Positions 1 to 7,514 of a stretch of DNA of 26,947 bases are shown piece after piece. Both the position numbers and the translations under genes were made by a program. How positions within the stretch are numbered: position 1 is the first letter of the stretch; every line of letters begins with the position of its first letter. Source of the stretch: Prevotellaceae bacterium. Its GTDB lineage: Bacteria > Bacteroidota > Bacteroidia > Bacteroidales > Paludibacteraceae. The DNA is taken from assembly GCA_020636695.1 (NCBI GenBank), contig JACJXJ010000017.1:1-26947 (forward strand), written 5' to 3'. The notes under the pieces were generated by a model. It did no database searches. It worked only from the letters and a program-made list of their open reading frames with translations, and was not told the origin of the DNA.

Positions 1-422
1 ATATAAAAGCGAAGATAGTAGCTGAGGATCCTCATGAGTTAGGTATTCGTAAAGCATTAAACTTTGGGCACACTTTTGGCCATGCATTTGAAACTTTATC
101 GTATCAAACGCGCGAACCAATGCTTCATGGCTATGCTGTTATTTGGGGTTTGGTGTGTGAATTATATCTTTCTTATACCCAATTGCATCTACCACAAAAA
201 ACTGTGATGGATGTACTCTATTTTGCCAAAGAAAATTACGGCACATTCCCATTCTCGTGCAAGCAATACGACGCTCTATTTGAATTAATGAAACACGACA
301 AAAAGAATGAAGCACAGGAAATTAATTTCACGTTACTTTCGGATGTTGGTCACGTGGAAATAAATCAAAAAACGACCAAACAAGCCATTTTTGAAACGCT
401 TGATTGGTTACAATCTATGTAA
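1..422 (+). CDS. aroB: 3-dehydroquinate synthase, C-terminal part
   Basis: This is the C-terminal ~139 residues of 3-dehydroquinate synthase, which makes 3-dehydroquinate from DAHP in the shikimate pathway (cytoplasmic, NAD+ and divalent metal). The reading frame is open from base 3; the 5' part lies outside the window. The visible start contains the family hallmark EDPHELGIRKALNFGHTFGH, whose histidines belong to the metal and active site, followed by the alpha-helical C-terminal domain (LHGYAVIWGL..). The stop is TAA at 420-422. The next gene begins 11 bases later on the same strand, so it is probably the first visible member of an aroB / CoA-binding / dapB / lepB transcript. The family call is secure. 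The N-terminal NAD-binding half cannot be checked. Confidence 0.95.
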   Translation, partial: IKAKIVAEDPHELGIRKALNFGHTFGHAFETLSYQTREPMLHGYAVIWGLVCELYLSYTQLHLPQKTVMDVLYFAKENYGTFPFSCKQYDALFELMKHDKKNEAQEINFTLLSDVGHVEINQKTTKQAIFETLDWLQSM

Positions 423-433
423 TATATACAACT

Positions 434-796
434 ATGGAACAGAAAACACTCATTATTGGCGCCAGCAATAATCCCGAGCGCTATTCCTACAAAGCGGCTG
501 AAAAGTTACTAGCACATAATCATGATATTGAATTATTAGGCTTACGTCCAGACACTATTTTTAATAAAAAAATAGACACAGAACGTAAAGCGTATACTAA
601 CATCGATACTGTTACGTTATACATTGGTGCACAACGTCAACCAGACTATTACGAATACATTATAAGCCTAAAACCACGCCGAGTTATCTTCAATCCAGGA
701 ACCGAAAACCCAGATTTTAAAGCACAACTTTCGGCACACGGCATTCTAGTAGAAGAAGCTTGTACATTGGTATTATTAAGCACAGGTCATTATTAA
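434..796 (+). CDS. CoA-binding (Rossmann) domain protein
   Basis: A 120-aa protein consisting of a single CoA_binding_2-type Rossmann domain, similar to the small YccU-like CoA-binding proteins. It opens with a beta strand and glycine turn (KTLIIGASNNPERYSYKAAEKL) and has the conserved late segment VIFNPGTENP followed by a C-terminal helix and VEEACTLVLL. I chose ATG 434. The frame stays open to an ATG at 404, but that lies inside the end of aroB and would add residues ahead of the first beta strand that the family lacks. It sits between aroB and dapB with short gaps. The biochemical role of this family is not established; CoA or nucleotide binding is inferred from the fold. No catalytic residues can be named. 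Confidence 0.85.
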   Translation: MEQKTLIIGASNNPERYSYKAAEKLLAHNHDIELLGLRPDTIFNKKIDTERKAYTNIDTVTLYIGAQRQPDYYEYIISLKPRRVIFNPGTENPDFKAQLSAHGILVEEACTLVLLSTGHY

Positions 797-814
797 AATT
801 AAAATTGGTAGATA

Positions 815-1531
815 ATGAAAATCGCCTTGATAGGATATGGGAAAATGGGTCAAACCATTGAAAAAATCGCCAAAGCGCGCGGACACGAAATTGTTTGTAT
901 TATTGATGCCAACAACCGCTCTGATTTTGAATCGGCGGCTTTTGCTAGTGCCGATGTAGCGATAGAATTTACCTCGCCAACAGCCGCAATCGACAATTAT
1001 CGTCACGCCTGGAAAGCTGGAGTTGCCGTGGTTTCGGGCACAACAGGCTGGAACGAACAACTACCACAAATCCAAGAAGAAATAAAAGCCAATAATTTCA
1101 CGCTATTTTGGACATCCAACTTCAGTCTGGGCGTGAATATTTTCTTTGAGCTAAACCGACATTTAGCATCTATTATGAACCAATTCGGCGATTACAATGT
1201 ATCTATTACCGAAACGCATCATATTCATAAACTTGACGCACCAAGCGGCACAGCCATTACCTTGGCCGAAACCATTTTACAACAAATAGATCGTAAAGAC
1301 AAATGGATTTTAGGTGAAACAGGTTCAGCCAATGAGCTCCCAATAAAAGCTATTCGCAAAGGTGAAGTGCCTGGCACACACACGGTTTGTTACGACAGCG
1401 AAGTGGACACCATTACGCTAACGCACGAAGCCAAAAGTCGACAAGGACTAGCTTTAGGTGCTGTTATTGCTGCTGAATTTACAGTTGGCAAAAAAGGGTT
1501 CCTAAATATGCACGATTTATTGAAATTTTAA
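815..1531 (+). CDS. dapB: 4-hydroxy-tetrahydrodipicolinate reductase
   Basis: DapB (238 aa) reduces the dehydrated HTPA intermediate to tetrahydrodipicolinate with NAD(P)H, for lysine and meso-DAP (peptidoglycan) synthesis. The N-terminal Rossmann fold is visible as MKIALIGYGKMGQ (residues 1-13). The substrate-contact motif SGTTGW is at about 74-79. The catalytic stretch ETHHIHKLDAPSGTA spans about 133-147, with the His pair at 135/136 and Lys139. Length is somewhat shorter than the ~270 aa E. coli enzyme, as is common in Bacteroidota. It starts 18 bases after the CoA-binding gene and 12 bases before lepB. The grouping with lepB suggests a shared envelope-biogenesis transcript. No Shine-Dalgarno is visible. 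Confidence 0.95.
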   Translation: MKIALIGYGKMGQTIEKIAKARGHEIVCIIDANNRSDFESAAFASADVAIEFTSPTAAIDNYRHAWKAGVAVVSGTTGWNEQLPQIQEEIKANNFTLFWTSNFSLGVNIFFELNRHLASIMNQFGDYNVSITETHHIHKLDAPSGTAITLAETILQQIDRKDKWILGETGSANELPIKAIRKGEVPGTHTVCYDSEVDTITLTHEAKSRQGLALGAVIAAEFTVGKKGFLNMHDLLKF

Positions 1532-1543
1532 ACTCAAACAAAT

Positions 1544-2941
1544 ATGAAAAATCGCTTTAACAAACCTGCAAAAAACTGGATTAAATGTGCCATTTGGAGT
1601 CTCATTTACGTGTTATTCATTGCATGGGTAGGAAATTATTGGTGGCTGTTATTGTTGCCTTTCATATTCGACCTCTTTATTACACGATTTATCCCTTGGG
1701 ATTTTTGGAAAAAAACTAAAAATAAAGTACTTTACACCATTTTTAGTTGGATTGATGCCATCGTTTTTGCATTGATAGCCGTTTATTTCATCAATTTATA
1801 TCTATTCCAAAACTATCAAATTCCCACCTCTTCTTTAGAAAAAAGTCTCTTAGTGGGCGATTTTCTCTTTGTGAGTAAAGCCTCTTACGGTCCACGCATT
1901 CCCAATACGCCATTTTCATTTCCTTTGGTACAGCACACATTCCCTGAAATTATGGGCGGTGGAAAATCGTATATCGAAAAACCACAATGGAAATATCGCC
2001 GTCTTAAAGGATGGGATAGCGTAACCAAAGGCGACATCGTTGTATTCAATTTCCCTGCAGGCGATACCGTAGCTACAAAAATGCCAAATCCTGATTATTA
2101 TACACTCTGTCATTATTTAGGTAGAGAATATGTGCACCAACGCAGTGATATTTTTGGCGATATTGTATGGCGTCCAGTCGATCGTCGCGAGAATTACGTA
2201 AAACGTTGCGTGGCAACACCTGGCGATACGTTACAAATACGCAATAACGTCATTTATATCAATGGTAAAATGGAAGATAACCATGAGGGCGTGCAGTTCA
2301 ACTATTATGTACAAACAAATGGTTCGATGATTACAGAAAGCATGTTTGAAAAACTGCATGTAAGCAAAGAAGATCAACGCATGGTTGGCTCGTCAAACCA
2401 TGATGAGATGAATCTATTAATACAACAGGGTTTTGATATCAACCAGCCAATCTATCGATTTCCAATGACATTAGAATCCAAGCAAAAGCTCGAAAATCAA
2501 AACACTATTACTAAAATAGCCATCGAACCTGATTTATTAGCTGGTCGCGTATTTCCACTCAATGCCAATTACGGCTGGTCGCGCGATAACTTTGGGCCAC
2601 TTTACATTCCTAAAAAAGGAGCAACCGTAGCTCTAACAATGGAAAATTTACCAATCTACGAACAAATTATTCGTAACTATGAATGTAATACCCTCGAAGT
2701 GAAGGATAATACAATTTACATTAATCACAAAGCGTCTGACAGTTACACGTTCCAGATGGATTATTATTGGATGATGGGCGATAATCGTCACAACTCCGCC
2801 GATTCACGTTTTTGGGGATTTGTACCTGAAGATCACATTGTTGGGCGTCCCGTTTTGGTATGGCTATCACTCGACAAAGACAAGTCACTTTTCCAAGGTA
2901 AAATCCGTTGGAACCGCTTCTTTAAAGATGCTTCAAATTAA
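1544..2941 (+). CDS. lepB: Signal peptidase I (long Bacteroidota type)
   Basis: A 465-aa inner-membrane signal peptidase I that cleaves Sec signal peptides on the periplasmic side. Hydrophobic segments lie at about residues 13-50 (probably two helices) and 66-88. The catalytic Ser97 lies in IPTSSLEKSL (box B, a variant of PSGSM). The general-base Lys220 lies in YVKRCVATPGD (box D). The GDNRHNSADSR box E begins at 412. Between boxes D and E there is an insertion of almost 190 residues, so the enzyme is much longer than E. coli LepB (324 aa); this large insertion is usual in Bacteroidota. It is last in the aroB-dapB-lepB run and is followed by a strong terminator. A second, unrelated-looking S24/S26 peptidase lies only 1 kb downstream. 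Confidence 0.95.
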   Translation: MKNRFNKPAKNWIKCAIWSLIYVLFIAWVGNYWWLLLLPFIFDLFITRFIPWDFWKKTKNKVLYTIFSWIDAIVFALIAVYFINLYLFQNYQIPTSSLEKSLLVGDFLFVSKASYGPRIPNTPFSFPLVQHTFPEIMGGGKSYIEKPQWKYRRLKGWDSVTKGDIVVFNFPAGDTVATKMPNPDYYTLCHYLGREYVHQRSDIFGDIVWRPVDRRENYVKRCVATPGDTLQIRNNVIYINGKMEDNHEGVQFNYYVQTNGSMITESMFEKLHVSKEDQRMVGSSNHDEMNLLIQQGFDINQPIYRFPMTLESKQKLENQNTITKIAIEPDLLAGRVFPLNANYGWSRDNFGPLYIPKKGATVALTMENLPIYEQIIRNYECNTLEVKDNTIYINHKASDSYTFQMDYYWMMGDNRHNSADSRFWGFVPEDHIVGRPVLVWLSLDKDKSLFQGKIRWNRFFKDASN

Positions 2942-2960
2942 AAATTGAGGATACTAACTA

Positions 2961-2992
2961 AAAAAGACCACAAAAAATTGTGGTCTTTTTTT
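2961..2992 (+). terminator. Rho-independent terminator after lepB
   Basis: A perfect 13-bp stem (2961-2973 with 2978-2990: AAAAAGACCACAA / TTGTGGTCTTTTT) closes an AAAA loop and continues into more T. It starts 20 bases after the lepB stop and separates lepB from the kinase operon. Confidence 0.9.
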
Positions 2993-3030
2993 ATAACTAG
3001 TTTAATATAATCAAGTAATTATTATTTTTG

Positions 3031-3038
3031 TATCTTTG
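3031..3038 (+). promoter_or_regulatory. Promoter -7 element of the kinase-PqqD-ABC operon
   Basis: TATCTTTG matches the Bacteroidota -7 consensus TAnnTTTG. No convincing TTTG is seen 19-21 bases upstream, so the -33 element is weak. Transcription would start near 3043, about 13 bases before the first in-frame ATG (3056), giving a very short leader. The position just after the lepB terminator supports an independent operon. Confidence 0.6.
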
Positions 3039-3055
3039 AATCATTCTAATGTCTT

Positions 3056-3922
3056 ATGTGCATGAACTATTCTTACTATAACATTGCCAATATCACACTA
3101 GCAATTCTTGCAGACTCGTTGTTTGAAGAAGCGCTCCCAAATTACATTCCCTTTCGTGTAACTGCAGCACCTTCAGCTGACATCACGTTGTTATTGGGTT
3201 CTGATGTAAGCATACATGGTAAAGAAATTCATGCATTTGAAAGCGATTACATGCATTATCGATTTCTTAAGGGCGCAGACAGCAGCTACATCATAGAGTT
3301 TTTCGACGTAAACACGGCGCACACATACTTACTAGAAACCAATGCTAAATGCTTGTTGTGCAAAACGAATATCAAAACTTCTTTTGAAAATTGCTTTGTG
3401 CTCAACAATATGTTGATGGTAGCTTTTGCCTTTGGTGCCATTCATCATAACGTGTTATTGTTTCATGCTTCGGCGGTTGAGCACAATGGCCAAGCGGCGA
3501 TCTTTTTAGGAAAAAGTGGGACAGGGAAAAGCACGCACGCCGCCTTGTGGATAAACTATATTCAAAACTCTACTATGATTAACGATGATAATCCAGCCGT
3601 TCGTATCGAACCACAAAATCATCGTGTATACGGAACACCCTGGAGTGGTAAAATGACCTGTTTTCGTCAGAACAACTTCCCGCTTCGTAGCATTATCAGA
3701 TTGGAACAATCTTCACAAAATAAAATTGAGCCATTAACTCCCGTCAAAGCTTTAGCAGCCGTACTGCCCTCATGTTCGGTAATGCATTGGGAGACATTCG
3801 ATTATACAAAAGTTTATGATTTAATAGCGGAATTAATTACTGATACACCTGTGTTTACATTGCATTGTTTACCTAATAAAGCAGCGGCAGAAATGGCGGC
3901 AGAAACTTTAACAAAGGAATAG
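3056..3922 (+). CDS. HPr-kinase/PEPCK-fold kinase-like protein (PadeK/ScmC-like)
   Basis: A 288-aa cytoplasmic protein; ATG 3062 would give 286 aa and is equally plausible. The N-terminal ~110 residues are not recognised. The C-terminal half has the HprK/PEPCK P-loop kinase fold. Numbered from ATG 3062, HASAVEHNGQAAIFLGKSGTGKST covers about 135-158 with Walker A Lys156; the acidic Mg site is INDDNPAV (Asp175/176); and GTPWSGK is at 191-197. That last motif is seen in the HprK-related kinases of peptide-maturation clusters. Such kinases in lasso-peptide clusters (paeninodin type) phosphorylate a peptide serine; that role here is inference. It is first in a five-gene operon, 1 base ahead of the S24/S26 peptidase. 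It is not HprK proper, because it lacks the N-terminal HprK domain and no PTS genes are nearby. Automated tools may label it PEP carboxykinase. Confidence 0.8.
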   Translation: MCMNYSYYNIANITLAILADSLFEEALPNYIPFRVTAAPSADITLLLGSDVSIHGKEIHAFESDYMHYRFLKGADSSYIIEFFDVNTAHTYLLETNAKCLLCKTNIKTSFENCFVLNNMLMVAFAFGAIHHNVLLFHASAVEHNGQAAIFLGKSGTGKSTHAALWINYIQNSTMINDDNPAVRIEPQNHRVYGTPWSGKMTCFRQNNFPLRSIIRLEQSSQNKIEPLTPVKALAAVLPSCSVMHWETFDYTKVYDLIAELITDTPVFTLHCLPNKAAAEMAAETLTKE

Positions 3923-3923
3923 A

Positions 3924-4403
3924 ATGGACACTAGAACGATAAATAACGCCATTTTGTTTGACGAAATAAAAGACTTATTAGCCAAAGGTAAAACAGTAAC
4001 TATTACGACCAAAGGTGAAAGTATGGCTCCATTTTTGATAAACAATTGTGACAAAGTGGTTCTTGAGCCATTACCAAGTGGCAAGTTCAAAAAAGGTATG
4101 ATCGTAATAGCCCGTTTACCAAACCAAACCTATGTCATGCATCGTATCATTCATCTTTCAAAAACAATAACACTGATGGGCGACAACAATAACTCGCAAG
4201 AAATAATCACACCAGATGATATCGTCGGATATATTTCGAGCAAAATAAGCCCAAATGGGGAGGTCGTAAATTATAGTTCGCTCACTTGGAATTGGTTTGC
4301 TTTTTGGGCACTTGTTACAAAGCGAAATCGCACAACTTGTACAAAAATGTACACTAGCATAAAATGCTTTTTCAAACGAATTAAAAAGAGAATACATCTA
4401 TGA
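3924..4403 (+). CDS. S24/S26-family peptidase, Ser-His type
   Basis: A 159-aa member of the signal peptidase / LexA-like clan. Visible elements are TTKGESMAPFL with the presumed nucleophile Ser33 (SM motif), YVMHRI with His73 where bacterial LepB has its Lys, and LMGDNNNS with Asp87. A Ser-His(-Asp) arrangement is typical of the archaeal and eukaryotic Sec11 branch, not of bacterial LepB. No N-terminal membrane segment is seen; a short aromatic stretch at about 122-132 (WNWFAFWALV) and a basic tail could contact the membrane. Its stop overlaps the next start (ATGA), implying translational coupling to the PqqD-like gene. Inferred role: removing a leader from the operon's peptide substrate, in place of the B2 protease of lasso clusters. 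It is clearly distinct from LepB upstream. Function unproven. Confidence 0.75.
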   Translation: MDTRTINNAILFDEIKDLLAKGKTVTITTKGESMAPFLINNCDKVVLEPLPSGKFKKGMIVIARLPNQTYVMHRIIHLSKTITLMGDNNNSQEIITPDDIVGYISSKISPNGEVVNYSSLTWNWFAFWALVTKRNRTTCTKMYTSIKCFFKRIKKRIHL

Positions 4404-4669
4404 AACTAAAAAAGACATATCAACTCAAACAAATTGGAGAAGAATTTGTGGTCATGAATAACCAAGCGACATCGGTTGATTTTACTCAAATTATTACACT
4501 CAACCAATCGGCCGCTTGGCTTTGGCAGCAGTTGGAGCCAATGGAATCGTTTGATAAAACAACCATAGTTCAACTATTGCTAGATGAATATGAAGTAGAT
4601 GAAACCGTAGCACAAGCAGATGCTGACACATTTATACAACATTTGATAGAACATCATTTTATTGACTAA
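4400..4669 (+). CDS. PqqD-family RiPP recognition element protein
   Basis: An 89-aa stand-alone PqqD/RRE (lasso B1-like) protein. The N-terminal strands (KLKKTYQLKQIGEEFVVM.., TQIITLNQSAAWLWQQL) followed by a C-terminal helical bundle (TTIVQLLLDEYEVDETVAQADADTFIQHL) are characteristic: 'v.LN.sa..iW..l' followed by a helix ending 'f...L...g.i'. RREs bind leader peptides of ribosomally made natural products and present them to modifying enzymes. It overlaps the peptidase stop by ATGA and is followed within 3 bases by the nucleotidyltransferase. No radical-SAM partner or quinone-cofactor (PQQ) genes are nearby, so PQQ synthesis is not implied. The leader peptide it would bind is not visible in the window. 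Confidence 0.82.
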   Translation: MKLKKTYQLKQIGEEFVVMNNQATSVDFTQIITLNQSAAWLWQQLEPMESFDKTTIVQLLLDEYEVDETVAQADADTFIQHLIEHHFID

Positions 4670-4672
4670 TCA

Positions 4673-5806
4673 TTGAAGCCATTAGCAGTAAATATCAACC
4701 AACAACGTTTATTGGCATTAATGGCCAATAGTTTAAACGGCACACCGATTGACGGGGCGTTGTTCGACTCACTTTCTGAAAAAGATTGGGAGCGGTTGTA
4801 TCAACTGGCGTTCGAGCAAACCGTACTAGGCATCACATTCGACAGTATAGAAAAGCTTCCTGTCAAACAACAACCACCAAAACGATTGCTTTTGAAATGG
4901 TTTACCCAAACTACACGCATCGAGGCTCATTACGAGCATTTGTCAAAAACCTTAATAGCACTTTATGATCTCTATCAGAAACACGGAATTCATGCTAAAT
5001 TAATAAAAGGACACTACGTAAGTGCTTGCTATCCTAAACCAGCCCAGCGGCAAAGTGGAGATATCGATTTATTTGTAGGACAACAATCCGAAGCTATTGA
5101 ACAAATTCGCCAAGAGCTAAATGCACCACTTTATGGCTGTAACTATGAGAAACATAGTGCATTTCTTGTCAATAACGTGAAAGTGGAAAACCATTATTTA
5201 TGGACTGAAACGGAAATTTTTAATGGTAAAAAATGCTTTATGCAGTTAGCCGCTCTGCCAACTAGTACCATTCTGATAAACATCCATCAAATAACAGTTC
5301 CATCACCAACTTTGCACGCTCTATTATTGATTGTACATCCATTTGGACACTTTCATTTTGGCGAGGGTGTAGGCTTACGCCACGTGTGCGACTGGATGAT
5401 GTTTTGTAAAAAGTACCACACAGAAATAGATTTCAAACTCTTAAACAATTGCTTAAAATCACTGAAACTAACACGATTTGAGGAAGCACTTTCCACTATT
5501 GCAGTGGTACATTTAGGAGCCAATAAAACTTGGTTCCCGAATACCATACGAACTAATAATGCCTATCGGTGGGTATTAAAACGTGTGCTGACAGAAGGAA
5601 ATTTTGGAGCATTCAAAGAGGTAAAACCAGAAGAAATACAGCCAACAGAAAAATGGTTATTGCGTTGGTACAAAACAAAAAAACAGATACATGAAAGTTT
5701 TGAAATTGTGCATGTTAGCCCTTTTTATACTTACATAAAATTAAAAGAGACTGTTGGCTTTAGAATTTGTAAATACGTGAAACACTTTATTCGGAAAATG
5801 CCATGA
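4673..5806 (+). CDS. NTP_transf_5-type nucleotidyltransferase
   Basis: A 377-aa protein of the uncharacterised nucleotidyltransferase family found beside lasso-peptide kinases and PqqD-like genes. The N-terminal helix starts QQRLLALMANSLNG. The nucleotidyltransferase core shows AKLIKGHYVSACYP (Lys112-Gly113) and QRQSGDIDLFVG, where Asp130/Asp132 are the likely metal ligands. Further on is LLIVHPFGHFHFGEGVGLRHVCDWMMF, a conserved His-rich helix of the family. The start is TTG at 4673, only 3 bases after the PqqD stop. The next ATG (4721) would delete the first helix, so TTG is preferred. The end overlaps the ABC gene by ATGA. In kinase-containing lasso clusters this family accompanies the kinase and is thought to act on the phosphorylated peptide; the reaction here is unknown. 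Confidence 0.8.
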   Translation: MKPLAVNINQQRLLALMANSLNGTPIDGALFDSLSEKDWERLYQLAFEQTVLGITFDSIEKLPVKQQPPKRLLLKWFTQTTRIEAHYEHLSKTLIALYDLYQKHGIHAKLIKGHYVSACYPKPAQRQSGDIDLFVGQQSEAIEQIRQELNAPLYGCNYEKHSAFLVNNVKVENHYLWTETEIFNGKKCFMQLAALPTSTILINIHQITVPSPTLHALLLIVHPFGHFHFGEGVGLRHVCDWMMFCKKYHTEIDFKLLNNCLKSLKLTRFEEALSTIAVVHLGANKTWFPNTIRTNNAYRWVLKRVLTEGNFGAFKEVKPEEIQPTEKWLLRWYKTKKQIHESFEIVHVSPFYTYIKLKETVGFRICKYVKHFIRKMP

Positions 5807-7455
5807 ACAAAACGTCTAAAATGAATTGGAAACGGATACGCGCCATTTTAAAATGGACTTGGAATACGAGCAGCCCCTATAAAAAATCGATTGGTGGCTA
5901 TACCGTGATTGGTTTACTGGACATTGTAGCAGGATTGGCATTTATCTGGGCGTCAAAATTACTTATCGACGTTGCCACTGGTGCACGTGATGCCGATTTT
6001 TGGTTTACAGCGAGTCTAGTTGGCGCCATTTTAGTTTTGCAACTACTCTTCAAAGGTCTCGACAACTGGATTTCTGCCAATTTGAATGTAGACGTGAATA
6101 ATCATCTACGACGCAGTCTCTTTCATCGTATACTCAAAAGCCGTTGGAACGAACTAGAACAATTCCATTCGGGCGATGTGCTGATGCGTTTGCAACAGGA
6201 TATTAGTGAAATTGTGACACTACTTACAAGCACTTTACCGTTGCTCATCATCACCATCACTCAACTTATTTTGGGCGTCGCTTTTTTATTTATACTCGAT
6301 CCAGTTTTAGCATTATTGGTCGTAGGCATTGTTCCTTTTTTCTTTTTATTCAACCGCTTATATTTAGAAAAAATGCACAATTATAATGTGGACATAAAAA
6401 CCAATAACAGCCAAATACAATCGCACATACAAGAATCCATTCAACACGGAACGATTATAAAAAGCTACGGAATGGTAAGTAACCAAGTGCATCAACTCGA
6501 GTTACTACAAGCTAGTTTACGTGAAACTATTCTCAAAAAAACAAAATTGAGTTTACTTCTACGCAATATCGCTCATTTAGGATTTAGTGGCGGTTATTTG
6601 CTCGCCTTTTTCTGGGGCGCCTATAAATTGTATCACCGTAGCATTTCGTTTGGTACTGTCACTGCATTTTTACAACTAGTGAATAAAATACAACAACCTG
6701 TTGCTCAATTAATAAGAGTGGCTCCCACACTTATTTCTACCATTTCAGCTGTGGAACGCGTCATGGAACTAGAAGCATTAGAACATGAAAGTTGCTTAAC
6801 ACAGGAACATGTCACAGGAGATATTACATTAGAAATGAATCATGTTACATTCGGATATAAAGAGCCACAACATGTGATTGAAAATTTCAATTTAAAATTA
6901 CATACAGGAGATACAGCTGCCATCGTAGGACCTACTGGCTCAGGGAAAACGACTATATTAAGATTACTCTTAGGATTTATTAAACCTGCAGAAGGTAGCA
7001 TGGTCATGCGTACACAACATGGATCTATCATTGAGATTAGTTGCCAAACACGGTGTAATTTTGTATATGTACCTCAAGGGAATGCGCTATTTTCGGGTAC
7101 TATTCGAGATAATCTTTTAATTGGAAACGAACAAGCAACAGATGCACAATTAATCACGGCGCTGCATACCGCCGTAGCCGATTTCGTATTTGATTTGCCC
7201 GCAGGACTTGATACACATTTAAATGAATTTGGAGGAGGTTTGTCGGAAGGACAAGCACAACGCATCGCCATAGCTCGATCGCTGTTGAATTCTGGCAGCA
7301 TCTTTCTTTTTGACGAGATTTCATCAGCACTCGACGAGGCAACCGAAGCGCAATTGATTCGCAACATCTCATCCTATAATGCCAATAAAATAAATATATT
7401 TGTCACACATAGAACGGCTGTACTTAATGTGTGCGATAAAGTTATTCAACTGTAA
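5803..7455 (+). CDS. ABC exporter, fused membrane and ATPase domains
   Basis: A 550-aa type I (B-family) half-transporter. Six membrane helices lie within about residues 30-320, followed by the nucleotide-binding domain: Walker A GPTGSGKTT at 376-384, Q-loop VYVPQGNALFSGTIRDN at about 421-437, signature LSEGQAQR at 480-487, Walker B IFLFDE at 500-505 and H-loop His536. There is no N-terminal C39 peptidase, so leader removal would need another protease, and the S24/S26 enzyme upstream is the obvious candidate. It presumably works as a homodimer in the inner membrane and is last in the operon. The inferred job is export of the mature peptide (lasso D-like). A lipid or drug substrate cannot be excluded from the sequence. 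Confidence 0.88.
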   Translation: MNKTSKMNWKRIRAILKWTWNTSSPYKKSIGGYTVIGLLDIVAGLAFIWASKLLIDVATGARDADFWFTASLVGAILVLQLLFKGLDNWISANLNVDVNNHLRRSLFHRILKSRWNELEQFHSGDVLMRLQQDISEIVTLLTSTLPLLIITITQLILGVAFLFILDPVLALLVVGIVPFFFLFNRLYLEKMHNYNVDIKTNNSQIQSHIQESIQHGTIIKSYGMVSNQVHQLELLQASLRETILKKTKLSLLLRNIAHLGFSGGYLLAFFWGAYKLYHRSISFGTVTAFLQLVNKIQQPVAQLIRVAPTLISTISAVERVMELEALEHESCLTQEHVTGDITLEMNHVTFGYKEPQHVIENFNLKLHTGDTAAIVGPTGSGKTTILRLLLGFIKPAEGSMVMRTQHGSIIEISCQTRCNFVYVPQGNALFSGTIRDNLLIGNEQATDAQLITALHTAVADFVFDLPAGLDTHLNEFGGGLSEGQAQRIAIARSLLNSGSIFLFDEISSALDEATEAQLIRNISSYNANKINIFVTHRTAVLNVCDKVIQL

Positions 7456-7463
7456 CAATAAAC

Positions 7464-7498
7464 AAAAAAGGTTTCCATTATTGATGGAAACCTTTTTT
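7464..7498. terminator. Bidirectional terminator between ABC exporter and decarboxylase genes
   Basis: A perfect 15-bp stem (7464-7478 with 7484-7498: AAAAAAGGTTTCCAT / ATGGAAACCTTTTTT) has a 5-base loop. The A and T runs on the two sides allow it to end both the plus-strand operon (stop at 7455) and the minus-strand decarboxylase gene (stop at 7515). Confidence 0.9.
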
Positions 7499-7514
7499 AT
7501 ACTTGAAAAGAAAA

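Noticed and set aside
3056..3922. Calling the first operon gene PEP carboxykinase or HPr kinase
   Set aside because: It shares the P-loop fold, but has neither the PEPCK substrate motifs (seen in the true pckA here) nor the HprK N-terminal domain; GTPWSGK points to the peptide-cluster kinase group.
4400..4669. PQQ biosynthesis
   Set aside because: Only the PqqD-like RRE is present; no pqqA, C or E genes and no radical-SAM enzyme are nearby.
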